NCBI GenBank assembly: GCA_012845835.1
Contig: JABAKD010000015.1
Span: 616,001 to 680,000, forward strand
Source: Undaria pinnatifida
Lineage: Eukaryota > Sar > Phaeophyceae > Laminariales > Alariaceae
Direction of reading: 5' to 3'
Length of the DNA: 64,000 bases
Shown here: one piece after another, positions 35,260-47,300 of the stretch
Layout of the letters: the number at the start of each line of letters is the position of its first letter
Numbering within the stretch: the first letter of the stretch is position 1
Position numbers and translations under genes: made by a program
The notes under the pieces: model-generated
Told to the model about the DNA's origin: nothing
What the model saw: only the letters and a program-made list of their open reading frames with translations
Databases searched by the model: none

Positions 35260-35725
35260 TAAACGCTACCCATATAGCAACGCCAAGCAAGTATTATCAT
35301 TTCAAGCGCCAACAATATCTGCTGTTTCGCGCAGACCGACCCAAATAGAAACGCCACCGCCTAGCATCTATGTGCGTGTCAAACACGAACGATATACGAC
35401 CCACTAGCAAGTGGTATAAATAAATAAAAACTCAGACCCACTGGCAACGCCAATCATCTATGGTATTTTTTAAACACCAACAACCCCTCGCCAAGCAACC
35501 ATGGTGTACATGGTGTATTTCAAAACACCAACAATCTCCGAGCCATTTCGTGGCAACGCCAAGCAACTATGGTATACTAAAGGAACCAACATGCTACCAA
35601 ATTAGCAGTCAACCACGGTATATCTCAAACACCAACAACATCGCCAAGCAGCCAATGGGTGTACAACAATCTCCTGCCCGAAAGCAACGTCAAGCAACTA
35701 CCGTAGGTATGGTATATTTTGAAGA
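35260..35725. repeat. Degenerate ~60-70-bp tandem array
   Basis: The blocks CAACGCCAAGCAAnTAT, GGTATA(T)TTT and AAACACCAACAA recur six or so times with heavy divergence. The array has no coding function that I can see. Confidence 0.6.
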
Positions 35726-37149
35726 GCAATCTGATCTGCCGCCGCTTTACCCTGTTGGGACCAAAGAAAACGCGAGAAACATCCAACACCCAAACAACCC
35801 ACATGTGCGGCCTATTTATCAAGCGTCTGGCATGATCGCGCAGCAGAACGAGTAGTATCATTCAACGCGCGTGTCGGACAACTCTTCGGATAGTTGTTTT
35901 AACACATTTTAACCACCCCCGTATCCAGCAGCCGGCTTTGCTTCGTGTGGTCCATGCTGTACTCGTCAGTTTTTCCCGCTGCAGTCCCAAGGGGGCTAAC
36001 ATACTAGTGTTAGCACCGCACTCCCGGTATGAAGCCAAAGAAATTGGAATTAGACGAGGAAACAGTTAGGGGATGCGTCTGAACTGCAATGTACCTCATA
36101 CCAGATAAGGAGCTGTTCGACACACGGGAAGCATAGCGACACCCGAAGAGCTGCACGCTCTTCCAAGACGGTCGATAAGATAGAACTTCCAGCGTGTTTG
36201 GTCGACACACTATAATCAAGTCCCAAAAGGGTTTGAACCATTGTGCTACGTACTACTACTGGAAACTATATCCCAGTCTAAGTCCAAGTAATGTATCCCC
36301 AAAACACACCCCTGGCAAACTACTCCAGTCTAAATACAAGTAGCATGTCCCCGACAACGTACCACCGGAAAAAAAATCCCACCACTGGAAAAAATCCCAG
36401 TATAATTCCACGTAATATGTCTCCAAACAAAAACGAATCTGCAGTTCTAAACGCATCAACAGCCCGTATCACTCAATCAGTAATACGACAGGGAACTCTC
36501 GCGGTGCGCTCGGAGACCGAAATCGTGTTCCCTCGCCCCCGCCGCAGCCCTTGCTTCCGACCACCACGACGTCGTTGCGCCGGGAGCGGCCGTAGTAGGA
36601 GAGGGAACACCGACAGGGTGCGAAGGGGCGGGAGCGGGAGATACGGCGGGAGAAGGGGCTGGAGCAGAGGAAGATGTTGGCGTTGATGTTTTCTTGGAGT
36701 TTGCCTTCAGCTGCCTGTTGTGCTCGGTCCACCGATCTCGCATTCTGCATAAAAAAAGCGTGCACCAGGAAAATATAGACACACGGCAGGGGAAACGAAC
36801 ATTGCCCAGTTACATGGTCAAACGCTAGGGCTGTGAGTTGGCTGGTCTTGACCGGTACTAGGTATTTGTTATACAGATAGAACCGTAGTATTCAAACCAC
36901 GATGGAAACAACCTATATATTCCCCTGCCCCTGTCTTTCTTATACCTATTTGGTCCTGGTTACCATGTTCCCCCATACTAGTTGGGTAAGCCAACCAAAA
37001 GACTTTTAGTATTTCTCCACGCTGCGAGTCAACGCAGTCCACAGGCAGATGTAACAAAACGCGTAACTCCGCAAACAAACGCAAGGAACTGCCAATAACT
37101 GTAATGACTACTGTAGCCAACTACAAAGTAGTCGGCGGCTAATAGTAGA
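35726..37149. other. Mostly non-coding; possible orphan exon at 36480-36745
   Basis: Nothing recognisable outside the 36.5-kb block. Short direct repeats of TCTAAATACAAGTA / TCTAAGTCCAAGTA type occur near 36280-36420. Confidence 0.4.
36477..36746 (-). CDS. Possible exon of unknown gene, Ala/Pro/Ser-rich
   Basis: I do not recognise this product. On the minus strand a GC-rich block follows a good 3' splice-site-like sequence (CTTTTTTTATGCAG, about 36747-36760). One open frame reads MRDRWTEHNRQLKANSKK and then a low-complexity stretch rich in Ala, Pro and Ser, ending SSLSYY and a stop at about 36477. An alternative frame over the same block is also open. The base composition differs sharply from the AT-rich flanks. 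No partner exon was found. It could equally be a transposon fragment. Confidence 0.25.
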   Translation of the reverse strand, partial: RMRDRWTEHNRQLKANSKKTSTPTSSSAPAPSPAVSPAPAPSHPVGVPSPTTAAPGATTSWWSEARAAAGAREHDFGLRAHRESSLSYY

Positions 37150-37473
37150 CCGGTCGCCCCGGTGGCGTATCAGGTTATCCTCGAGCCTGGTATAGGTCAG
37201 TTTCGTGAGTTCGAGCCCCGCCGAGTGCATACTCGTATAAATTCGTGAGGCCTTTTTCTTGTGGACAAATTGACATGCGGAAAGCGCGAGAGCGTGAGTC
37301 AGCAACACTCGATGAACAATCGACGAGCAGTGGGATTGCTGAACCCTATGCGCGATAAAAATTGAAGGCAAGAACCGGGGAGGAGAAGGGATGACACCTG
37401 TGACCACGGCTTGTCCAGAAGCTGGAAAGTAAAAAGTGTGCAAACAAGGAAAAAAAAAAAAAAAAAAAAAAAA
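37150..37473 (+). mobile_element. tRNA-derived SINE, copy 2 (type copy)
   Basis: About 300 bp plus a 24-base A tail. The head (37150 to about 37235) has a Pol III A box (TGGCGTATCAGG, near 37162) and a B box (GAGTTCGAGCCCC, near 37207), spaced as in a tRNA. The body contains CGCGAGAGCGTGAGTCAGCA, ACACTCGATGAACAATCGAC, CTATGCGCGATAAAAATTGA and GCTTGTCCAGAAGCTGGAAA. Six copies occur in the window, all with the A/T tract at the same end, as expected for retroposed Pol III transcripts. Confidence 0.92.
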
Positions 37474-37703
37474 GTATAGCTAGCCAAATCACAGCCCTGT
37501 CAAACGCCCATCAGATATCTCGGAATCTCGATCCAAAGCGTGGCAACCACGAGTCCCCAGCCACTCACCCACGTAGCCACAAACCCGATGAACCCACGCA
37601 CCCGCCCACACGAACGGCTCGTACGTAGCACGGCTTGTACGTAGCACGGCCACCTACCCACTCACACTCACCAAACCACACTTACCGACCACTAAACCTC
37701 ACA

Positions 37704-37742
37704 CCCGCCGACCCACCCACCCACCCACCCACCCACCCACGA
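37704..37742. repeat. (ACCC)n microsatellite
   Basis: About eight units of ACCC between GCCG and GAGG. Confidence 0.9.
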
Positions 37743-38195
37743 GGAGCGCGTACGTTTGCGTTCACAGTCCACACCGTACAATACGGGTGGTCATCACCCG
37801 CAACTAAAGTACACACTGACGCAGGTGTCATTTTTTAACCTACTTCCATCTCCAAAGATACTTCAGTATTTCTACACTAATTCCAACGAATTCCAACCAT
37901 GTTTCACCCCACAACGGAGGTGCAGTGCATATTTAATACACTTCGTCTTAGGTGAGTTGGCGGCCTGACCCCACTGTTGCGATATGGTGCACTCTGCTGA
38001 TGCGACCTCAAAAACAAGCTCGGCCCACTCATACTGCGAAAAGCAGACGTTTCATGACGCCGTACACATGACGCCAGAACTACAATACACTGCACGATAC
38101 ACCAATGCCAGAGTCCATGATCCGGGCGCTCTGGCGAACGCGATAGGCGAGGTGCCGAACGCGGAGCGTTGTACATAATCATATGCATATTGTAC

Positions 38196-38333
38196 TCACG
38201 CGTATTTCTGTACCAGAAAGTTCAGGCAGGAGCTGGAGACCTTCGTGGAGGAAAGTGGGACATCGTAAGCCTGCTTCGGCCTAATCGGATTGATGCGAAG
38301 GTTTCCAAGAAGACTCGGCTCGTGCTTCTCTCC
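38196..38333 (-). CDS. GCLC: GCLC exon 14 (terminal, probable)
   Basis: [20 protein letters not shown], then [11 protein letters not shown] ... VQKYA and TGA at 38196-38198. The EPSLLGNL segment resembles the C-P-E-L-L-G segment near the end of the family. The acceptor is TTGTGCACAG (exon from 38333) or an AG a few bases downstream. Phase 0 fits exon 13. Confidence 0.6.
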   Translation of the reverse strand, partial: GEKHEPSLLGNLRINPIRPKQAYDVPLSSTKVSSSCLNFLVQKYA

Positions 38334-41300
38334 CTGTGCACAACAAGGGAGGCAGGACACAATGGGGGGAGGAACAGGACTCAGTTGAGAGGGCCGACGA
38401 CAAGCAAGTTGGCCTCTGGCCTCGAGCAAGTGCGTGACGCGTGATATCAGTAGCACTTTTGGCTTCGGCCATAACGTTCTTGACTGACAGGGCAAGTCCT
38501 CGGGAAAAACCCGCATGATTTTACGGGAATCGGGAGTTATTCCCGTTTCCGTGCGAATGTCGCTTCCTGGGGGGGGGGGAGTCCGTGAATCCACGTTCCC
38601 GCGGGAAGGATTCCGTGGCCACGGCTTCCCCAAGGGGGAAAAATTATTCCGTGGTGGTCGGTTCCCTGAATTGCCGTGGTGACCGGTTCCGGAGGGAATT
38701 TTTTTTCATGTTGGTCGGTTCGCGTACAAATTTTGCCCTGTGAATTACCGTGGGAGCCAATTTCCGCAGGAAAAGTTCCCTAACATCAAAAATCGTTCCC
38801 GAGGACTGCCCTGCACATTTCGAATGTATCGTTGGAACGGGACTCATCAACTGACGAATATATCGACGGAATCCCATTATGTTTATTTGTTTTACGATAT
38901 TGATGTTGATGTTGTTCGCTATGTGCCTATGTCAGGGAATTGCTCATCAGGTTGGTTGTAGTCGTCATTACCAAGGTCAGTCGTTGAGTAAAAGGGTGTA
39001 GAGATCCTCAAGCCAGCAGCCCGATACATATTCGGTGTTATTATACCTATAGCAGTACCTACCAGGTAGTACCATAGCATGCGTCTGCAGGTAGTACTAC
39101 TGTAAAGAAGTGCTACGGGTACCGCGCTTTGGCCCTTACGCACAGCGGCTTCATGCATAACTTCACCTCTCCAATAGCCCGGATCTCCATGACGAGGTCG
39201 TGTGAGATGGCAACGGACACCACAAAACCGTGCCTGTACTCGGGGTACTTCGTCACCATTGACCGCACTACCCCCCAACGCAGGCAGCGCTAACAAAGTC
39301 GAACAGATATCCTGCTTTGGTGGTTATGTTTGGCGATTGGACGCATCTATTCAGCGGCTGGACGCATATGTTAGGCGAATGGGCCCACCTCTCCGATGGC
39401 CCGGAACTCCATAACGAGGTCGTGTGCAATGGCGTCGGATACCACCGAGTCGTGCTTGTAATCGGGATGCTTCGTAACGAACTCGCGCACCCAAGTCGCG
39501 GTAGTCTTCAGCTCCCCACTCGCGCGCTTGCAGATGAGAATCATGTACTGCATCATCATTCGGTGGGGAGTTAAGGGGGTTCTTGGTCAGAGCTAACACT
39601 TGCAGATGATGCTCATGTACTGCAAGATCATTGAGGGGGTAGTTGGGAGGGGTTCCTGGTCAAGGCTGCAGTTGGCTTCAGTTGCAGAACTCTAGCAGGC
39701 GATTTGAGGTGTTCGTCTATACCATGTGACGGACGAAAGGATCTATTTCACACCCGCTTCAGATTATTGATGGTATCATACTTGACGCAAGAAAAATAAA
39801 CGTGATTGCGCACTCCAGTATCATGGCTCAATCCTCAGGCATACCTGGTCTACCGTGTCCATAGTGTCGGCATCGCAGCCAATGTGCCCGAGGTAGGCGT
39901 AGACCAGAGGAACCAGACCCGGATAGTAGTCGCCCTTCCCCAGCATGATTTCCTCGATTGTCATCTCCTCGTGGCCTTAAGAACGTAAATGTTAAGAGAG
40001 AATGACATATAAAACAAGCTTTGGGTGGTTGAGAGAGGTGGCGACAAGCAGCTTGACCTGCGTCCTCGAACGTATGTTTGGTATCACTCTCGAAACAAAG
40101 TGTAAACACCGTTTTGCATAAATATGAACATGTGTTCATATACCCCAGCATGATTCCCTCGATCGTCACCTTCTCGTGGCCATCCAGACGCGCGAAAAAA
40201 GGACACGCTAAGCGAACAGAGAACCGAAAGGTGAAGGCGGCCACACAAATCAAGGAGGCAATCGAAATGCAGAGGCCATGCGAAGCCAAGAATCAACCAA
40301 AACTCAGAGGCCAATCAACGCCAAGAAGCAGCCAAACGGGAAATAAATGCACCGGCCAATCGCAAGTAATTGCAGGCAATCCGTTATCGTACACTCCAGC
40401 ATGATAACGCATACCTGATCTATCGTATCCATAATGTCGGCATCACATCCAATGTGGCCGAGGTCAGCGTACACTAGAGGACTGCTTACCCGAGCGTGTT
40501 CGTCGCGTGGAGGACCTCAAGAAAAATAAAATGCACCCCTACTGAAGAATACGTCAACTGCTCACCCTGAGTGTGCTCGTCGCACGCCTTGTGCTCCTGG
40601 TCCACGGCCGGCAAACCGTTGGCGTCGCTACCGTCACAGGGGTGGGGCACGTCTGCATCACCACCGGCCTCCGTCTCGTTTGCGCTGTGGTGCGACACAC
40701 CCTTGCCATTCTCCGGCGGGGCCATGTGCATGCGCCACCAGAACTGCACGTACACAAAATAGTAAATACATGCGTGCGAAACAATGGTCGGTACCATAAG
40801 GCAGATGTGAGTTTCGACGAAATTCTCAGGTCATGCGTAATTTCATGTTTCAACGAAAACAGAGTGTCGATTACAAGAGCGGTATTCTCCAGAGGTTGAA
40901 ATGAACAACATTCGCTTACTGGCGCATATGAATACAATAATCAACACGCGCGAAACGTCGGTGTCAAGAAAAACAGAGCGAAAAGTTCAGTGCGGTATTC
41001 GCCACAGGGTCGTTTTGAACAAAGATGCGTCGGAATCGCCACCGTCCTCAGCCTCGTTGGTACTACTATGGTGCAGCATAGCCCTGCCTTTCTCCGGCTG
41101 AGCCATGTGCATGCGCCACGAAAAGTACCGGTAAACAAATATAACAAAAACGTGCGTGCGAAACGTGTCGAGCGGTAAAAATGAGCGACAATTTTTTTTC
41201 GGCGCGGTATTCGCCACAGGCTCGAAACGAAGGTTGTGTTGTGTTGTGTTGTGTTGTGTTGGGCTGGGCTGGGTACGGCCACATAATTGCGTGAGTGAGT

Positions 41301-44300
41301 GAGTGAGTGAGTGGGTGGGTGGGTGTAGCGGGTTGGGTCCACTGGCGACTCAACATAGTGTTTATGTTGCGTTGTGTTGGGTTGGGCGAGTCTGCGGCGC
41401 AGGTATTTACCGATGCGCATTGTGCACGGCAACAGGCCCAATCAGGCTAAAACCGTGGCTGACAAGCGTCCCACAGCGCAAAACGGCACGACAAAGAGGA
41501 ACATGAACTACAGTAAGCTTGAACCCTTGTGGGACTTGATTAAAGTCTACCGATAAAAAAAAGCGAACGCGTGCAATCTCACCAAGCGTCTAGGAAGGAG
41601 GAGCAGCAGTACGAGCACCGCCATGCCATGCTACGCGCGAGTCTAACAACTCCTTCGGACGCATCCCCTACTCCAGCAGCACGTGTTTTGCCTCGTCTGG
41701 CAATCTCACCTTCTGTTTGTGGACCCCATCCCTCTCGTGCGCCCTTTTCATGTTCTCGTCGACCTTGGAGAGCGGAATGTAAAGGTTGAGGTCGAAGGCT
41801 AGAATAACTCTCGTGACCAGCACTACGAACACCACGAACGCAGCGTTTTCGGCATCGGTAGCCTGCATCTCCATCGATCGGAATTCCGTCCTGTTGGGTC
41901 GTCCGGCGTTGGAAAACATCGCCAGGACCGTAACTTAACTGGGCCTGACGGCTATTCACAGGATTGATAAGTACTAGGGATTCATTGGGTAGCCACTTGC
42001 CTTTCTGTGGGTGCTGCAACAACAAGCTCCATGCCGTCGAAAACAACACTAGACAACGTCTAGTACGCTTACTGTCGTCGAACACAAAAGACAATCGTCG
42101 AGTCGGAAGTGAGACAAGAGTGGAGAACGACTCGCCGACCAACTGGCTTTAGTCTTTATCGATATACCACACGTTGCGAGCCACGAATGCACCAGTCGGA
42201 TACAGACACGCACAACTCTGCAAATCGCGATCACGAGAAAGACAATTCGGGCCCGCAGTTTTCTGAATGGTCAACATTTTAGGTCGGGATTTCATTGGTG
42301 GAAAGTTCTTGGTCGACATTTTCGTCATTCGGGATCGTGATTTCGCTTTTCGGAAACATGAAAAAAAGACGGTACCTAGGCAACTAATTGTAGTCAGCGA
42401 CTTGTATGTAGTCAGCCAACTCTCACCCTAAAAATTACAGCGTTAGGTTTTGGGGTTATGACACACGTCCAGTACGTCCAGTAGCCGCTCCCGTAGGAAG
42501 ATTTTTCCGCGCGCTACGTACAACAGTGGCATGACGGCATGAACCACCGGAATGCGGACACAAGGGGAGGGGAGCAAAATGATATTGGGATAAGATCATG
42601 CTGATGAATCTCGAAATACCTCCGCCAGCAAATTACCTCCAGCCGATTCGCGGAGAGTCCTCGTGCTCCCTGGGCGGGGGGGGCTTCCAGCGTACTGTCT
42701 GCCAGTTCGTCGACTGAATATTTTCGAAGTGCTCGGTGGCCGTTGCATCGTCCACTTGTTCCACAACACCGTCAAAGATAACCAGAGGGTCCCTGCAAGC
42801 GCCAAAAACAAACGTTGTACAGGTAGTAGGCAAGAAAAATAAAGTGTGTATACACAAGTGTGAGAAAATCAACTACGATCGAAAGGGCCATTACCAGCAC
42901 CAACAAAACGATCCAGGAGGCATTCAAATGAAAGCGTACAAACTGTGTAAACAACAGATAACCAGACAGTCCCTGCAAGCACAAAAACAACGACAAATGT
43001 GGTGGCATGCGCACGAACGTGTACACACATGTTTGAGTAAAAAAACGCAATTTTCGACCGACACCGGTGAGCTAAAAAGGCGTGCCTGCGGTATTAAGAG
43101 GTGTGCATGCGAGGTTCGAGGACAGCTGCTCATGGATACCAAAAGATCGGAAGTGAAGCGAAAGGCGCGAGTTCTTGCACTACGGATATCCTGACACGTA
43201 GTAGACCGTAACCCTACCGAGACTACATAGGAAAACAATAACACGAAAAAGCTGACGATTGCAGCATTGCAGCATCCACCACACGAAGCAGCTCGGGGTA
43301 TAGGGGTATAGCGTGTTTCTCCGAACTGCGTGGTAAGGGTGAGGAGGTGTGCGACAGGTATGCAGCATGGTGTTACTAGTAGTAGTAGTAGCAGTACTGC
43401 TGCACACTCTTCCTAGACGCTTGATAGTATCGCAATCGATCGCAATCGTCGTTGTTTGGGTCGCTATTCATGGCCCCCAAAAGGGTTGTTCAAGACACAA
43501 ACTGGTGTAGGGTGTGGAGTCACCGAAGTGGTCTCTTCTCGTGTCCCCACCTGGCGAAGAGGTGAGCCACGTGGTAAGCCAGGGCAGGGTCCACGCCGTT
43601 GTCCACGAGGTAGCTCTCCGCGCACTTGTCGACCGCACAGGAGATGTCGTTGTATGTCTGCGGAGAGGTATGCGTATAACACGGCACGGCACAGCATCTT
43701 AAAAAACTGTAAAAAAAACACAGGAGTGTACAACAGTGAGACGCCTGCAAAATACACTGCTGTCACAGCACAGTGTACAACCCCTGACATGAACCTTGAA
43801 AAAAGAAGCAACCCGAGACAAAACAGACCAAAGAGTGGTCGTGACTGGTCACACCAATACACTATTCCGTGCTAGCTTTTAATGGAGGCATCCTGAAAGC
43901 TGCCAGGTACGTCATAGACTGCAAAAGTAAAGCGAGCAGTAACGGACAATAGTAAGCACACTACGGGTGGCCGTTAATGGCACCGTGAAACATGACATCT
44001 TTCGTATTCTACAGCAATTCTCCCATGATAGCAGTACCAGTTTGCTCGGGCCGCACGCGACATTGAGAAGAAGACATCCACGCCTACGTATAATACAGAG
44101 ATTGCTTGGTCACCTCGAGGACGTGCATGGGGTTCTCTTCCCGTCTTTTGCAGTAGTGAAGGTAGGTGGAAATGCTGTCGTAGCGGCTCTTCAACAGCCG
44201 AGCCACGCCATCTCCAACCATTGAAGGATCCCGTGCCGCTTCCTTCGCCGCCTGAGGAGCCAACACAACGTGACATGACGCAGCACGAAACACAGTTAAA

Positions 44301-47300
44301 ACGAGCATTAATAGACGCGTGTCACGCCAGAGGCACTATTTTAGCTGTTTTAGCTTCTAAAGTTTTAGCTCCTTTAGGCCACAACAATTCTGAGCGACGG
44401 AACTCCTGACCTCTCCAACAAAAAACTACCAATACTTGTATGGTTGGAATTCAAATATCGCAAAATTACTTGTCACGTGCCTAGGCCATGATATGGACAT
44501 TGAAGCCGGTCGCCCCGGTGGCGTATCAGGTTATCCTCGAGCCTGGTATAGGTCAGTTTCGTGAGTTCGAATCCCCCCCAGTGCAAACTCGTATAAATTC
44601 GTGGGGACTTTTTCGTGCGCTCAAATTGACTCGCGGAAAACGCGAGAGCGTGAGTTAGCAACACTCGATGAACAATCGACGAGCAGGGGGATTGCTAAAC
44701 CTATGCGCGATAAAATTGAAGGCTAGAACCGGGGGAAGAAGGGACGACACCTGTGACCACGGCTTGTCCAGAAGCTGGAAAGTAGATGTGTGCGAAAAAA
44801 AAAAAAAAAATGGTTCAATTCGACGCGAGTCGACGAGGGAAGCGAATGCTGAATTCTTCTCGCGATAAAAATGAAGGCACGTACCGTAGTCGGGAGGGGG
44901 AGGAGGGCCTGCTATGTGACCCCGGATCTGAGTTACTACAGGGAGGGAGCGCGAGAGTAGTGCGAGGGTATTAAAAAAAGGGATGAAAAACAGTGGTTCG
45001 TTGGGCTGCACTTTCATTATGTATTCGATCAAAATGGTTTTCGGATGAAGCATAGATAGAGAGCTCCTCACATCAGGAGCCTCAAAACATCTGCTCTTTC
45101 CTACGGACGCCGTGCCCGTGGGTCACGTACCGGGTCATCTTCATGCAAGCCGCGCTCGGCCGGTGTGCGATCGTCGACGGAGAGCGCGATGGTGTTCCAC
45201 CTGACATCTGTATCGACGAGCCTTCCCTTCAGCACCGGCGTGGCCGCCGTGAGCGCGAGCATCACCGGGCTTAGCACGGCCAGTTGGTCGTACATATAGC
45301 GGGACTCGTCCACATCCCGTGCCTGCAATCAATCGGTTCGGGAGCACAAGCGCAGGAGGTACCGAACCAAACAAAACGGGAAGTATGCTCGATGCGTGCT
45401 TGTACATGTAGCACACAAAGCGCGAAAGTCTGTTCGATGCGCGGTTGTATACGTGGTCGCCGTGAGCGTGAGCATCACAAGACTCAATACGGCCGGATGG
45501 TCGTACACGTAGCGGACACATCTCTTTCCACATCTCTTGCCTGCATCAATCAACACACCTCGGAAATATCACATCCCTGTTATGATCTGCCATTCCTGGC
45601 AGGTAGTGGGACAGATGATATCCCTATTGATCTATAGATATCTAGGTATTTCAGGGAAGATAGATCCCTGGGCTAAACGATCTGCGGGGCCTACAGAACA
45701 TGCTGCCGGGTGGGAAGCAAATGATCTGAATGATCTGGCACATATTGCCTGGTTTGGATCTGTACTGACTGTAAATATACATATCCTGCACAACAAATCG
45801 TCGCGACAGATACAGGATCTCGATCGTCATCTGACGGACGCGTGAGCGAAAGCGACGCCGCATCACGTAAAGTGGGAAGCCAGCTCGATGGTGCTGCTAC
45901 ATGTAGCGGGATTTCGTCTACGTCGCGTGCTTGCACCAATCGACACGACGTGTCGATTACGTATGGGCAGGCGAAGCCGAATCACCAAAATCGGCAAAGT
46001 CTGCTCGATGCAAGCTTTGAACACGTGGCAGGACTCGTGTACGTCTTGTGTCTGCATCGATTGTCATGTGACGGCAAGCCGCGCCGAATCACTAAACGCG
46101 AAAAAGCTTTGCTCGATGTACGCTTGTACGCGTGGTGGGACTCGCCTATCACACGTCTTGTGCCTGCATCAATCGACACGTGAGAGCGAACGCGACACCG
46201 AATGCCACAAAGCGGGAAGTCAGCCCAATGCACACTTTCTCAATACAATACTGGTATCAAATACGCTCCGTCACCACAAGACGAGCATCGGTCACGGGCG
46301 TAGGGACAGCGAGTTCAACATTAAAACCTACCGTAGAAATTGCGGAATTTCTAAGCGTCCGTCGGGTCGTCGATAAAAAATTACAGTACGTCACACTCCC
46401 AAACTACCCTCACTAGACACCATTACAGTACTATTAACAGTAGACACATTCGCTTGTTGTACACGTAGCGCGACTCGTTCTCATCTCGTGCCTGCATCAA
46501 TCGACACGTGAAAAGCGCAAGCGGAACTGAGTCACAGAAGGCGCCAACTCCGCTCCATGCGTGGCCGCACGCCCACGCGTAAGCAGGGCATACATAAAAC
46601 TCCACCTGACCCTTTTACAGCTGCATCGACATTTTGAGTATAAACTACACGCCAGGTAAACAATTGGAAAACATGTTGATGCAGTCAAACCGGACGACCT
46701 ACACGTACAACGCAAGTTCGTAGAAGCGAACGCCTGTCATTACCGTCCTCCGCCACCATGATCGAACCTTGATCATTGAATATTCCGAAACACGGGGAAT
46801 GCTGCAAAAAATTGGAGACCCTAGGATTCCGACGGCGGTAAGCCAATATGAACAACTTACCTGAAATGTAACCTGCAGGCAGCAACAGCCCATGCCGAAC
46901 GCCATGGCATCCATGTGCACATGCGGACCATTCACCTCCTGCCCTTCCTCAGCCGCATCAGTCTTAGTGTCAGGCTGAACACACGGTTCCACAACCGTCT
47001 CCGTCTCGTTCACGCTTTCCAGCCTCGAGCACACGGACGCGTGGCCTTGGGCAGGGCTACCAGGACACCCGGGCAGAGACGCGCCGGGAGGAGGAGGAAG
47101 GAAGGCCTCCTTACCCTCGAACTCCGGCGTGTGTTCGTCGTGGAATAGGGGTATGCGGATGTCCACGTTGTGGCCTCGCCGCGCCTATGGTTGGGAGGCA
47201 AAGAGCGCATACATTCGGGAAAAGAGGAATATGAGGTACGGGACACCCAATGAGAGACAAGGTAGTAAGAAAGTCAGGCTGATAATTACAGGAATAAAAC

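Noticed and set aside
37150-37235. tRNA gene candidates at the SINE heads
   Set aside because: A and B boxes are present, but the sequence does not fold cleanly into a cloverleaf by eye and each head is fused to the same non-tRNA body and A tail. SINE is the better explanation.
41225-41441. Asn/Thr-His repeat frames
   Set aside because: Translations of the GTGTT and GTGA microsatellites in GCLC intron 10.
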